Shown piece by piece: positions 48,431 through 56,852 of a DNA stretch of 64,000 bases (its first letter is position 1; each line of letters begins with the position of its first letter). Below the pieces are notes generated by a model that saw only the letters and a program-made list of their open reading frames with translations, was not told the DNA's origin and did not search any database. This DNA comes from Candidatus Thiodiazotropha endolucinida (GTDB taxonomy: Bacteria > Pseudomonadota > Gammaproteobacteria > Chromatiales > Chromatiaceae), in NCBI RefSeq assembly GCF_001715975.1, contig NZ_MARB01000013.1:62001-126000 (forward strand), read 5' to 3'. A program made the position numbers and the translations under genes.

Positions 48431-49162
48431 ATGTCAGACGCTCTAAAAAATTCTCATATTGATGAACACACTGCTGAGACGGCCGGATATCCGATGCAGA
48501 TGGCATTCATTGATCAGCCTCAATGGGATTTAACCATTCCGAAAGGTGTTGACCTGAGCTTGTGGGCCAAACATTTAGCACATTCTGTCGCACGCGAACC
48601 ATTCAACCTGATCAACCATGTTCGCAGAGTACGCTTACACTTGGCATGCAATGATGCTGATGCATCATTCGGCGCCATGCTGGACCTTCACTTGGTACTT
48701 GGCGACAAGGGCATCAGTCTACGGGGCAGCCTTTTACGACAGTTGAAAAAAATACTGCCTCAAGACCGTTATGACCTGTTTCTCAAGCACTATAAGCCTG
48801 GGCTGCGGCCTGATCAGTCGCTGCCCGCCAGTCGCCATTCCGTGCTCGGCAACTTTTTTGCAGGAAATACAATTCTCGTAAAAAAGGAAACCCCTCGAAC
48901 CACGCCCAGCTTGAAACAACAAAACCCATTGGACTTAGCGAGAGAAGAACTCAATTTTGGCGATGTATCCAAGGCACAGCAGATCCTGGAAGAGGCATTG
49001 ATAGAAGCACCGAAAACACCTGAACTGCATCACGAGTTACTGGAACTGTATAGCCATACACGTTCACTTGAAGACCTGATACGCATGCAGGAGAGGCTTG
49101 GCAACAACATTGTTATTGCGCTTGAAGAATGGAATCAGACACGCAGTAAGCTGGAAAATTGA
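48431..49162 (+). CDS. Hypothetical protein with C-terminal FimV/TPR-like helical hairpin (cluster gene 1)
   Basis: 243 residues, soluble. The N-terminal half (about 20-135) is a conserved-looking unknown domain (WAKHLAHSVAREPFNLINHV, then LRQLKKILPQDRYDLFLKHY). The C-terminal part (about 175-235) reads NPLDLAREELNFGDVSKAQQ, ILEEALIEAPKTPELHHELL, the pattern of tetratricopeptide or FimV C-terminal domains that dock polar and pilus proteins. The link to pili is only an inference. It lies 9 bp before gene 2. First gene of the cluster. Confidence 0.72.
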   Translation: MSDALKNSHIDEHTAETAGYPMQMAFIDQPQWDLTIPKGVDLSLWAKHLAHSVAREPFNLINHVRRVRLHLACNDADASFGAMLDLHLVLGDKGISLRGSLLRQLKKILPQDRYDLFLKHYKPGLRPDQSLPASRHSVLGNFFAGNTILVKKETPRTTPSLKQQNPLDLAREELNFGDVSKAQQILEEALIEAPKTPELHHELLELYSHTRSLEDLIRMQERLGNNIVIALEEWNQTRSKLEN

Positions 49163-49171
49163 GGAATCTTT

Positions 49172-50383
49172 ATGTCTGCTCGAAACGATCAAAAGCTATT
49201 CAAAATAGCGCTATTGGGAGTCAGCGATAGGGATATGGCCATGCTCGAACTGTTCCTCCAAGGGCAGAACAAAGATAAATATACCATAGTGCCGGAACAA
49301 CAGGCGCAGTTGTGTATCCTGGATTTAGACAGTTTAAACGGTAAAAAACTACTTCAGCATCAGCGCAATCGCTATCCTCACCGCCCTATACTCGCACTCT
49401 CGGTGCGTGATCAGGAAATTGATGGCGTGCAGTTCCTGCGTAAACCCATAAAGGTCGATTTACTCAAGACAATTATTGACTTTTATCGCAATGAACCAAT
49501 CCATAAAAACGTAGATAACGAAACCAAAACCCCGGTTAAAGTCCAAAAAGTTGAATCTCCTCCTAAGCCGTCAGTACAACCGATCACTACCGGACAGCCT
49601 GATACTGAAGAGAAGCGAATCCCGGTAGGGTTCGCAGCCAACGACACTCAAAATGCCGTACGCAACCTTGAAACGCTTACCCGTATCACCCATGAGTGTT
49701 GTGGCACTGAAAACAGTACAGACTTAGCCAATGGAGCAGACCGCGACAAGCTTTTTTACGATTCCCAAAACCTGTTTCAACACATCCTGGAGACCGCCAT
49801 AGCACGCTGCCGGAAAGATGCATATCCGATCGCCCTCCATCTGCCTGGCGGAAAAAGCATCACCCTTTTGCCAAAAGCCAGTGTTGCTTTGACTGACCTC
49901 AGTGATTCCAGGTTACGCCCACGCTGCCTCATGGCAGTCAAACCGGACGAGATTCGTTTTGAGAATCCTCGCGTTAGCGAAACCAACCTGTTGCGCCTCA
50001 GTAAGCAGACACCTCAAAATATGGACGCGTTGCTCTGGAAAGTGACCTTATGGAGTGCCCGCGGCCGCCTCCCGCTTAATACGGATATTCATGCTCCGGT
50101 GCATCTACGACAGTGGCCTAATTTAACCCGTCTATTGAGTATTTCACCATTTCTTCGTATCGCCGCATTGTGGTCCCGAACTCCGGTTTCCCTGGTCCAG
50201 ACTGCGGATACCCTGGGCATGGAAGCGCGCTATGTTTGTGCCTTTTACTCCGCTTGCCATAACTTGGGCTTGGTACGATTTCAATCAATACCCGGGGGTG
50301 AGGAAATGGTTCAGATGCAAAAAGCAGAGCCTTCACGTAAAGGACTGCTGGGGCGCATCCTGAATCATCTGCGTGCTGCATGA
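49172..50383 (+). CDS. Pseudo-receiver protein with C-terminal winged-helix-like domain (cluster gene 2)
   Basis: 403 residues. The N-terminal 110 residues have a receiver-like fold (FKIALLGVSDRDMAMLELFL, QLCILDLDSLNGKKLLQHQR, PILALSVRDQEIDGVQFLRK), with an Asp in the expected phospho-site region (CILDLDS). A disordered Pro/Lys linker follows (about 115-160). The C-terminal domain ends in a helix-turn-helix-like segment (VSLVQTADTLGMEARYVCAF, then YSACHNLGLVRF). It is probably a regulator or adaptor; DNA binding is not proven. It precedes the GTPase gene by 29 bp. Confidence 0.7.
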   Translation: MSARNDQKLFKIALLGVSDRDMAMLELFLQGQNKDKYTIVPEQQAQLCILDLDSLNGKKLLQHQRNRYPHRPILALSVRDQEIDGVQFLRKPIKVDLLKTIIDFYRNEPIHKNVDNETKTPVKVQKVESPPKPSVQPITTGQPDTEEKRIPVGFAANDTQNAVRNLETLTRITHECCGTENSTDLANGADRDKLFYDSQNLFQHILETAIARCRKDAYPIALHLPGGKSITLLPKASVALTDLSDSRLRPRCLMAVKPDEIRFENPRVSETNLLRLSKQTPQNMDALLWKVTLWSARGRLPLNTDIHAPVHLRQWPNLTRLLSISPFLRIAALWSRTPVSLVQTADTLGMEARYVCAFYSACHNLGLVRFQSIPGGEEMVQMQKAEPSRKGLLGRILNHLRAA

Positions 50384-50412
50384 TGAATGCTGAGACCGGA
50401 TCATGAAAACCT

Positions 50413-50952
50413 ATGGCAAATTATAAAATCATTTTCACCGGCCCTGTAGGCGCCGGCAAAACAACGGCTATCAGCGTTCTGTCAGATGTCCCCATGGTTA
50501 CCACTGATGAGTTGGCCAGTGACATGACGAAAGATCGCAAATCCCAAACCACAGTCGCGATGGATTACGGCATTATGCAGTTGGCTGGAGATGAACGCAT
50601 CCACTTATACGGCACCCCCGGTCAGGAGCGTTTTGACTTTATGTGGGACATTCTCACACAAGGCGGCCTCGGCTTGGTATTGCTGATCGACAATTCACGG
50701 ATCGAACCGTTTCGCGACCTCCACTTTTTTCTTGATGCCTTTAAAGATTTTATCGGCTGTACAGCGGTTTCCATCGGCATTACCCGTATGGATGAAAAGT
50801 CCACCCCGACAATCAGCGATTATCAACGTGAACTGTCCGCCCTCGGCTGGTCCACGCTGCCGCTATTGGAGGTGGATGCCCGCAAAAAGGGCGATGTCTC
50901 TCTATTGGTGCAGTCTCTGCTCTACTCCCTGGATCCCACGTTGGCGAACTAA
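50413..50952 (+). CDS. Ras/Arf-like small GTPase of the MglA/CvnD type (cluster gene 3)
   Basis: 179 residues. P-loop GPVGAGKTT at 10-18, a switch I region around VTTDELASDM, switch II LYGTPGQERFDFMW with Gln71 as in eukaryotic Ras/Arf/Rab, and TRMDE at 124-128 where the classical NKxD motif sits. The length and motifs match the bacterial GTP-binding proteins that pair with roadblock/LC7 partners (MglA-MglB in Myxococcus, CvnD in Streptomyces). Two roadblock-type genes follow, so it is probably a nucleotide-switched cytoplasmic protein with them as GAP or partner. Confidence 0.9.
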   Translation: MANYKIIFTGPVGAGKTTAISVLSDVPMVTTDELASDMTKDRKSQTTVAMDYGIMQLAGDERIHLYGTPGQERFDFMWDILTQGGLGLVLLIDNSRIEPFRDLHFFLDAFKDFIGCTAVSIGITRMDEKSTPTISDYQRELSALGWSTLPLLEVDARKKGDVSLLVQSLLYSLDPTLAN

Positions 50953-50956
50953 TGTT

Positions 50957-51619
50957 ATGACCATGAATCTGGATACCTCCGCCTATTTTGAACCCACCCC
51001 GGCAGGCGCCTTCTATGCGGCGAGTTCAAGCCATATGGAACCGGCAAGACGATTGTTATTTGGCATTCTGGCGCAAGACAGCTGTCCGGTTGCAGTTAGT
51101 GAGCGTCTTACCAACTGGAGCGGACTGGATCAGCAAGCGACCGTGGAGCTGATCTCCAGGCTACAGGACCTCGGCTGGTTGACTGGACTCGATTCCCCCC
51201 TGTCGGCACCGGTGGGCCCGCTGGAGGATGTACTGCCTGAACTGTTGAAGCAGCTTTCCTTCACCGGCAAGGCGCTGCTGGCGGACAACCAGGGATTTTA
51301 CCTTGCGACCAGCGGTATACCTCATGAGGCCGCTGAAGCGCTATCCGCCGTCAGTGCCGATCTGGGTTCCCTGTATGAACGCCACCAGCACTTGCTCGCC
51401 AATAACCTGGGCCTGAACCAACAAGCTTGGACGCTGGCTGACGCCTCAGGCAACAGCCAGCTTGGATTCTGGCCCCTGCATATCGGCCAACAACGCTTTG
51501 TGCTGGTTGTCGAAGACCGTCCCTGCCTCAATCAACCGGCATTTCGCGATCTGGTGTGGACACTAACCCTGCGTTACTCGACAGAAAAACTATGGGAGAA
51601 CCAAACCGACAATGAGTGA
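50957..51619 (+). CDS. Winged-helix plus roadblock-like fusion protein (cluster gene 4)
   Basis: 220 residues from ATG 50957, four bases after the GTPase stop. The N-terminal part (about 8-80: MEPARRLLFGILAQDSCPVA, LISRLQDLGWLTGL) looks like a small winged helix. The C-terminal part (about 85-205: LLKQLSFTGKALLADNQGFY, LATSGIPHEAAEALSAVSAD, LRYSTEKLWEN) has the strand-helix pattern and 'which-ligand-was-seen' position typical of roadblock/LC7 proteins. It is a candidate GTPase partner. Domain assignment is by eye only. Confidence 0.62.
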   Translation: MTMNLDTSAYFEPTPAGAFYAASSSHMEPARRLLFGILAQDSCPVAVSERLTNWSGLDQQATVELISRLQDLGWLTGLDSPLSAPVGPLEDVLPELLKQLSFTGKALLADNQGFYLATSGIPHEAAEALSAVSADLGSLYERHQHLLANNLGLNQQAWTLADASGNSQLGFWPLHIGQQRFVLVVEDRPCLNQPAFRDLVWTLTLRYSTEKLWENQTDNE

Positions 51620-51755
51620 CATCAACAGGGTGGAGCGAAAACTCTGTGAATCATTCTGCCAAATCGAAGAGCTTGACCAACTCTTCCGGATAACAGGCAT
51701 GAGCCGGACACTGCTCAACAATATGGTCGGTACTTACATAAAAACAGAACCCTAG
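51612..51755 (+). CDS. 47-residue peptide in the GTPase cluster (cluster gene 5)
   Basis: ATG at 51612 overlaps the preceding stop by 8 bp (ATGAGTGA) and gives MSDINRVERKLCESFCQIEE, then LDQLFRITGMSRTLLNNMVG, then TYIKTEP, ending at TAG 51753-51755. The tight overlap suggests translational coupling. The peptide is helical with two Cys residues and has no known family. It could be a small adaptor, or a chance frame. Confidence 0.55.
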   Translation: MSDINRVERKLCESFCQIEELDQLFRITGMSRTLLNNMVGTYIKTEP

Positions 51756-51794
51756 CTGTATTAATTTTTTATACCACTCCAGGAGTAAACGACA

Positions 51795-52157
51795 ATGCGT
51801 GAAGACATGTTGGCATCGATATTGAGTGAGCTCAACGGCACCTCTGCAGACATAGAGGCCTCTGCGGTCATATCTACTGACGGCCTGATCATGGCCTCCC
51901 TGTTACCCGCCAACCTGGATGAGGACCGGGTGGGTGCGATGAGTGCAGCCATGCTCTCCCTGGGTGACCGAACCGCCCAAGAACTGGCCCGTGGGGAACT
52001 TGAACAGGTATTGATTAAGGGTAATCAGGGCTATGTCATCATGACCCATGCCGGTGAAGAAGCGGTCATATCCGTTTTAGCCAAATCCAGCACTAAACTT
52101 GGTTTGATCTTCCTTGATGTGAAACGAGCGGCGGAAGGTATCTCAAAACTCATCTAA
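51795..52157 (+). CDS. Roadblock/LC7-domain protein, MglB-like (cluster gene 6)
   Basis: 120 residues covering one roadblock domain: MLASILSELNGTSADIEASA, VISTDGLIMASLLPANLDED, VGAMSAAMLSLGDRTAQELA, QVLIKGNQGYVIMTHAGEEA, VISVLAKSSTKLGLIFLDVK. MglB-type proteins of this length dimerise and act as GTPase-activating partners of MglA. A GGAG lies upstream of the ATG. With the GTPase in the same operon, a GAP-like role is the best guess. Confidence 0.9.
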   Translation: MREDMLASILSELNGTSADIEASAVISTDGLIMASLLPANLDEDRVGAMSAAMLSLGDRTAQELARGELEQVLIKGNQGYVIMTHAGEEAVISVLAKSSTKLGLIFLDVKRAAEGISKLI

Positions 52158-52191
52158 CCGTACTCAGTGAGACCACTTGGAGCTCATTACC

Positions 52192-52665
52192 ATGCATGAT
52201 ATGAACCCAGACGACATTGTTGGCGAATACCGTGAGCACACGCTCACCTTCCAGGATGGCACTAGTCGCCATGTTTTGGTGACGGATATCGAGTCACCCT
52301 ATCCGGATGGTCGCCTCATCGTTTCCCGTACCGATCCCGCCGGTATCATCACCCAGGTCAACCACTCCTTTGTGGAGATGGCCGTTTACAGTGAAGAAGA
52401 GCTGCTGGGTCAGCCTCACCACATCCTGCGTCATCCGGACATGCCTCCGGCTGCCTTCAAGGATTTATGGGATACGGTGCAAAAAGGAGAAAAGTGGCAT
52501 GGCTATGTTAAAAATCTGCGAAAGGATGGCGGCTTCTATTGGGTATTGGCGACGGTTATCCCCAATGTGCGTAACGGCAAGATTACCGGTTACACCTCTG
52601 TCCGCCGTAAACCTGCCCGGAGAAAGGTCGAGGAGTGCATCAAGACCTACCCAACCCTATTCTAA
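52192..52665 (+). CDS. Aer-type PAS-domain sensor protein (cluster gene 7)
   Basis: 157 residues from ATG 52192, which has GGAG nine bases upstream; an in-frame TTG at 52177 is possible. A single PAS domain: VSRTDPAGIITQVNHSFVEM, ELLGQPHHILRHPDMPPAAF, KGEKWHGYVKNLRKDGGFYW, VLATVIPNVRNGKITGYTSV. RHPDMP and W-x-G-x-VKN-x-RK-x-G match the FAD-binding PAS of the E. coli aerotaxis receptor Aer, but here there is no membrane or chemotaxis domain. A cytoplasmic redox or energy sensor is a good guess; FAD binding is inferred. Confidence 0.85.
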   Translation: MHDMNPDDIVGEYREHTLTFQDGTSRHVLVTDIESPYPDGRLIVSRTDPAGIITQVNHSFVEMAVYSEEELLGQPHHILRHPDMPPAAFKDLWDTVQKGEKWHGYVKNLRKDGGFYWVLATVIPNVRNGKITGYTSVRRKPARRKVEECIKTYPTLF

Positions 52666-52680
52666 GCTGGAGATCCCAAG

Positions 52681-53436
52681 ATGCCATTTCAACTCACTGT
52701 AAGCCCTGACTTTACACCCGATCATATCTCCGGCTGGTATATATTCAACACCTGGCTGCAGAAGGCCCTTGATGAAGGGGTCCATCTGGAGCTATACAAT
52801 AATTTCAACGATCAGCGGTCCGCGATCCAATCCGACCAGGTGGATCTGATCTATGCCAATCCCTACGATGCGGCCATGCTGGTGCGCGAAAAAGGATTCC
52901 TGCCTGTGGCCAGGCCCGGCGGTGTGGCGGATGAAGCGATTATTGCTGTACGGGATGACAGCTCAACACAGGTAGTGGAAGACCTAAGCAGCGGAATACG
53001 AATCGCCGCTACCGATGATCCCGACGTCAACCTCATGTGCGCCATCATGCTCGAACCGGCCGAACTCAATGCCGAGAACACACAACGCGAGGAGAAGGAA
53101 AGCTACCCGCTTGTTGCCAAGGCTGTGATCCAAGGTCAGGTTGATCTGGGTTTCTTTCTGGCTGAGGCATTTAACTCTCTGTCCGGCGTCACCCGCAAGC
53201 AGTTGCGTCCACTCGTCACCAGTCAGATCCATATCATCCACCATGCCTTACTGGTAGGTCCCAAGCTGGCGCACAGGCAACAGCAGCTGAGCGAATTGTT
53301 GGCGGGTATGTCTGAGGATCCCAAGGGGAGCGGTGTACTTCAATCTCTGGGTTTCGATAGCTGGGTAAAGGTCGAGGAGGAAGAGATGGAATTCATGATC
53401 GACTTAATGGATACGCTGACCTATCAACCCGCCTGA
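52681..53436 (+). CDS. PhnD-like solute-binding protein without signal peptide (cluster gene 8)
   Basis: 251 residues. The PhnD/PF12974-type fold is indicated by FQLTVSPDFTPDHISGWYIF, VDLIYANPYDAAMLVREKGF, IRIAATDDPDVNLMCAIMLE and VIQGQVDLGFFLAEAFNSLS. Normal PhnD proteins are periplasmic and have a signal peptide and neighbouring transporter genes. Here the protein starts directly at the domain and no permease or ATPase gene is near. It is therefore more likely a cytoplasmic ligand sensor in the cluster. Confidence 0.8.
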   Translation: MPFQLTVSPDFTPDHISGWYIFNTWLQKALDEGVHLELYNNFNDQRSAIQSDQVDLIYANPYDAAMLVREKGFLPVARPGGVADEAIIAVRDDSSTQVVEDLSSGIRIAATDDPDVNLMCAIMLEPAELNAENTQREEKESYPLVAKAVIQGQVDLGFFLAEAFNSLSGVTRKQLRPLVTSQIHIIHHALLVGPKLAHRQQQLSELLAGMSEDPKGSGVLQSLGFDSWVKVEEEEMEFMIDLMDTLTYQPA

Positions 53437-53556
53437 GCGATCATCCAAGGAAGTTGTGATCAGGCATCGGTGAATCGGATATGAGCCTGAACTGTCGCGA
53501 TAAGAGGTAAATCATTGGTAATGGCTGGACCTATTACCATGATTTACAATACCCCA

Positions 53557-55821
53557 TTACCTGCCCGCACGCATCAGGCCACCCAGTCCCATCTCCTCCA
53601 AGGCATTGCCAAGCAGCCGTTTGACTTCGGATGCCTTTTCGCATCGCAATGCCGCCTGCAGCAACTCCCTGGCCCTGGAGCGTGAGACCGATCGCAATAC
53701 CCACTTCACACGCAACAGACTGCCCCCATTCATACTCAGACTGTCCACCCCCATGCCGATCAGCAGCACAGCGGCGGCGGGGTTGCCCGCCATCTCGCCA
53801 CAGACGCTGACTTCGCGCTGATACGCTTTGGCTCCGGAGACGATCTGGATAACCGCCCGCAGTACCGACGGATGCATATCATCGTAGATATCCGCAACGT
53901 GGGCATTGTTCCGATCCACCGCAAGCAGATACTGGGTCAGGTCATTGGTGCCGACAGAGACGAAATCGATCCGGCGCGCCAGGGCATCGACCTGATAGAC
54001 GGCGGACGGCACTTCAATCATCACACCGATCTTCGGCATGGTTACGGCATACTCCTCTTCTATCAATTCATCATGGGCACGCTGAATCAGAAGGAGTGCG
54101 TCATCCACCTCCTGTACATGGCTGATCATCGGCAGAAGAATTCGGACATTATTCAGACCGATAGCGGCACGCAGGATAGCACGCACCTGGGTAAGGAATA
54201 TTTCGGGATGATCCAGAGAGATGCGTATTCCCCGCCAACCCAAAAATGGGTTCGACTCCTCCACTGGAAAGTAGGGAAGCGGTTTATCGCCACCGATATC
54301 GAGGGTGCGAATGGTTACCGAACGGGGATGAAAAGCACTCAGTACCCTCTGATAATTCGCCACCTGCACCGATTCGCCGGGAAAGCTGTCACGCACCATA
54401 AATGGCAGCTCTGTGCGATACAGACCGACGCCTTCCGACTCGCTGCTGCCTTGGGAGCCCAGCTCGGAGATCAGTCCGGTATTCATATACAGCGGTATCT
54501 TGGCGCCGTCTGTCGTCTCACAGGGCAGGTCCTTCTCCGCTTCGAGCTCTTTGAAGAGAGCCTGATCCTCGTTGGCAAGTCGCTGATACTCCTGGATTAC
54601 CGACGACGCGGGAGAGACATAGAGACGACCAAGATAGCCCTCGATAATCACGAACCGGCCGTCGACCCGATTCACAGGCAGATCGCTAAGCCCCATCACA
54701 GCCGGCACGTTCATCGCCCGTGCCAATATCGCCACGTGGGAAAAACTGGCCCCCTGGGCCGAGACAACCCCCACCAGACGCCCCTGCGGCACCTCAGCCA
54801 TCTGCATAGCACTGACCTCATCGCCAACCAGTACCGTATTTTCCGGATAGTCGATTGGACCCGCGACCTTCTGCTGCAGATGCATCAGAATACGCCTGCC
54901 CAGATCCCGAACATCGGACGCACGCTCTCTCAGATAGACATCTTCCATGGCATCAAACACCTTGGCATGTTCCTCTATGGTTTCACGCAACGCCCCCGAC
55001 GCCCAGTTGCCCTCATGAATTCTTTTGACCGTATTACCGATCAGCGAATCACTTCCCAACATCATCAACCAGGCGTCGAACAGCGCACGGTCCTCCGCCG
55101 GCAGCGTCTCCTCGAAACGATCCTCTATTGCCATCAGGTCCTGAACCACGGCGGCAACCGCTGTACGGAACTCCTCCTCCTCATAATCCGGATCCTTGGA
55201 CGATCTGTCCGGCACCGCATCCAGATCAGCCGGGGGATAGACGACAACGGCAGTACCCAGCGCCACACCCGGAGATCCCGGTCTACCCTGAAGAAATCGG
55301 TTTGGCGGTGCAAGGTCATCACTCTGAGTCACCAGATTGCCACTGGCCTGGGCGTAGGTGATGGCGCCGGCTAGTTGCGCTGCGAGGGTAAAAAGAAAGG
55401 TGACCTCCTGATCCTCGAAACTACGCTGAATATGCTGACGCACCACCAGCACGCCCAGCACTTTGCGATTCTGGATGATGGGCACGCCAAGAAAGCCCTT
55501 GTACTGGGTCTCACCCGTCTCATGGGTAAACAGATAACGGCTGTGACTGGGCGCATCCGCCAGGTTGACCGGTTCTGCCCGCTCACAGACCAGGCCGATG
55601 AGTCCACGGTGGTAAGGCAGTCTCACCTTGCCGGCAGCATCCCGATGCAAGCCCTTGGTCGCCATCAGTACATGTTCACGCCGTTCGAAATCGGTTAGAT
55701 AGACCGAACAGACATCCGTGTTGATCGCCCCCTTCACCTGCGTCACGATGATATCAAGGGCCTGTTCCAGATCGGGCGCTGCATTGACCTCTTTCACGAT
55801 ACGATGGAGGGTATCAAGCAT
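53557..55821 (-). CDS. ptsP: PTS-Ntr enzyme I, PtsP (GAF-containing phosphoenolpyruvate phosphotransferase)
   Basis: 754 residues. An N-terminal GAF domain (about 1-150, AINTDVCSVYLTDFERREH) is followed by the EI N-terminal part, the phosphohistidine loop in GASFSHVAILARAMNVPAVM and the C-terminal PEP barrel (TLDIGGDKPLPYFP, VSVGTNDLTQYLLAVDRNN, VSVCGEMAGNP). It starts the nitrogen-PTS relay by phosphorylating NPr. Location next to rppH is the classical gammaproteobacterial arrangement. It converges with the GTPase cluster. Confidence 0.96.
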   Translation of the reverse strand: MLDTLHRIVKEVNAAPDLEQALDIIVTQVKGAINTDVCSVYLTDFERREHVLMATKGLHRDAAGKVRLPYHRGLIGLVCERAEPVNLADAPSHSRYLFTHETGETQYKGFLGVPIIQNRKVLGVLVVRQHIQRSFEDQEVTFLFTLAAQLAGAITYAQASGNLVTQSDDLAPPNRFLQGRPGSPGVALGTAVVVYPPADLDAVPDRSSKDPDYEEEEFRTAVAAVVQDLMAIEDRFEETLPAEDRALFDAWLMMLGSDSLIGNTVKRIHEGNWASGALRETIEEHAKVFDAMEDVYLRERASDVRDLGRRILMHLQQKVAGPIDYPENTVLVGDEVSAMQMAEVPQGRLVGVVSAQGASFSHVAILARAMNVPAVMGLSDLPVNRVDGRFVIIEGYLGRLYVSPASSVIQEYQRLANEDQALFKELEAEKDLPCETTDGAKIPLYMNTGLISELGSQGSSESEGVGLYRTELPFMVRDSFPGESVQVANYQRVLSAFHPRSVTIRTLDIGGDKPLPYFPVEESNPFLGWRGIRISLDHPEIFLTQVRAILRAAIGLNNVRILLPMISHVQEVDDALLLIQRAHDELIEEEYAVTMPKIGVMIEVPSAVYQVDALARRIDFVSVGTNDLTQYLLAVDRNNAHVADIYDDMHPSVLRAVIQIVSGAKAYQREVSVCGEMAGNPAAAVLLIGMGVDSLSMNGGSLLRVKWVLRSVSRSRARELLQAALRCEKASEVKRLLGNALEEMGLGGLMRAGR

Positions 55822-55968
55822 GCCAGCGCTCCTCGCGCAAATGGTGGGTTATAGGTGAGCATGGCCGTTTCGGCCCATCCCGATCCTTTTTAAAGGTAGT
55901 CACGGGTATACGGGAAATATTGGGACCTCGACTAGCATTCTGATGGTCGGCTGTCGAAAAAAGGCGAT

Positions 55969-56505
55969 TCAACGTCGCTGCTGTCTCAAATAGTTTGTAT
56001 GAATTCGGTTTGGTGTCCCTTCCGGATAGAGCAGGGGTGCCAGCTCCTCAAGCGCCTTGGTGTAGACATTACGCTTGAAGTAGATCACCTCGCGGACGGG
56101 CTGCCAATAGTTGACCCAACGCCACTCCTCGAATTCCGGAGTTTCGCAGTTATCGAGACAGAAGGCTTCCTCACCACATTGTGCCCGCAGCAGAAACCAG
56201 ATCTGTTTCTGTCCAATGCACAATGGCTCACGGTTGCGGCGGATATAGCGTTCGGGAAGGCGATAGCGCAGCCAATCTCGGGTTGTGCCCATGACCTCAA
56301 CCTGTTCCGCCCCCAGTCCCACTTCCTCTCGCAACTCACGAAACATAGCCTCTTCGGGGGTTTCCTCCGACTTTATACCGCCCTGAGGGAACTGCCAGGC
56401 ATCCTGCCCGATCCGACGCCCCCAAAACAGTTGGCGATTGTCATTGCACAGGATGATACCTACATTGGGTCGATAACCGTCAGTGTCAATCAAGGTAGCA
56501 GCCAA
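55969..56505 (-). CDS. rppH: RNA pyrophosphohydrolase RppH
   Basis: 178 residues. The Nudix box [20 protein letters not shown] followed by VGL and the typical start [20 protein letters not shown] identify it, with WQFPQGGI and [11 protein letters not shown]. RppH removes pyrophosphate from mRNA 5' ends to start decay. The ATG at 56505 adds MAATL before IDTDGYRP; family members usually start MIDxDGYRP, so the TTG at 56493 may be the true start. It lies upstream of ptsP in the same direction. Confidence 0.94.
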   Translation of the reverse strand: MAATLIDTDGYRPNVGIILCNDNRQLFWGRRIGQDAWQFPQGGIKSEETPEEAMFRELREEVGLGAEQVEVMGTTRDWLRYRLPERYIRRNREPLCIGQKQIWFLLRAQCGEEAFCLDNCETPEFEEWRWVNYWQPVREVIYFKRNVYTKALEELAPLLYPEGTPNRIHTNYLRQQRR

Positions 56506-56656
56506 TTCATTTTGGAATCTCTACAGTAGATTCTTCCATATTCACCCTTGAGCGGCAAGGTGGTAAAACATAAGCCTTTGCGAATTATGGATATTCCGTT
56601 ACTGTTCACGACTTAAACACTTGTCAGTCGCAAGTCAGGGAAAAGAAATGGGTATC

Positions 56657-56831
56657 AGGGCCTGTTATCGCTCATCCAGTCGGCCCTGTTACACCGGAAG
56701 GGCTGGAGCTGTTTGACCGCCCAGAGGTATTATCATTCACTCAAACAGATCGACTAAACTTCGCTCATACCACCTTAGCGGACAAAACAATTGTACCTGC
56801 AGGACGAAGTGGATGAGTGTTTACAGGCCCT
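56657..56831. repeat. Short inverted-repeat element, copy 4 (175 bp)
   Basis: The left end AGGGCCTGTTATCGCTCATC continues CA, and the right end is the complement of AGGGCCTGTAAACACTCATC, continuing CA. The core appears on the minus strand (complement AGTGAATGATAATACCTCTG, then GGCGG). Interior hairpin CACCGGAAGGGCTGG-like. Non-coding. It sits between the divergent rppH and HAD genes; the HAD start codon is 22 bp past its right end. Confidence 0.85.
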
Positions 56832-56852
56832 AGTATAGGACACTACACTAGT

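Noticed and set aside
53872-55374. 500-codon plus-strand frame opposite ptsP
   Set aside because: ptsP is unmistakable on the other strand; the frame is His/Arg-rich, without domains, and has no ribosome-binding site.
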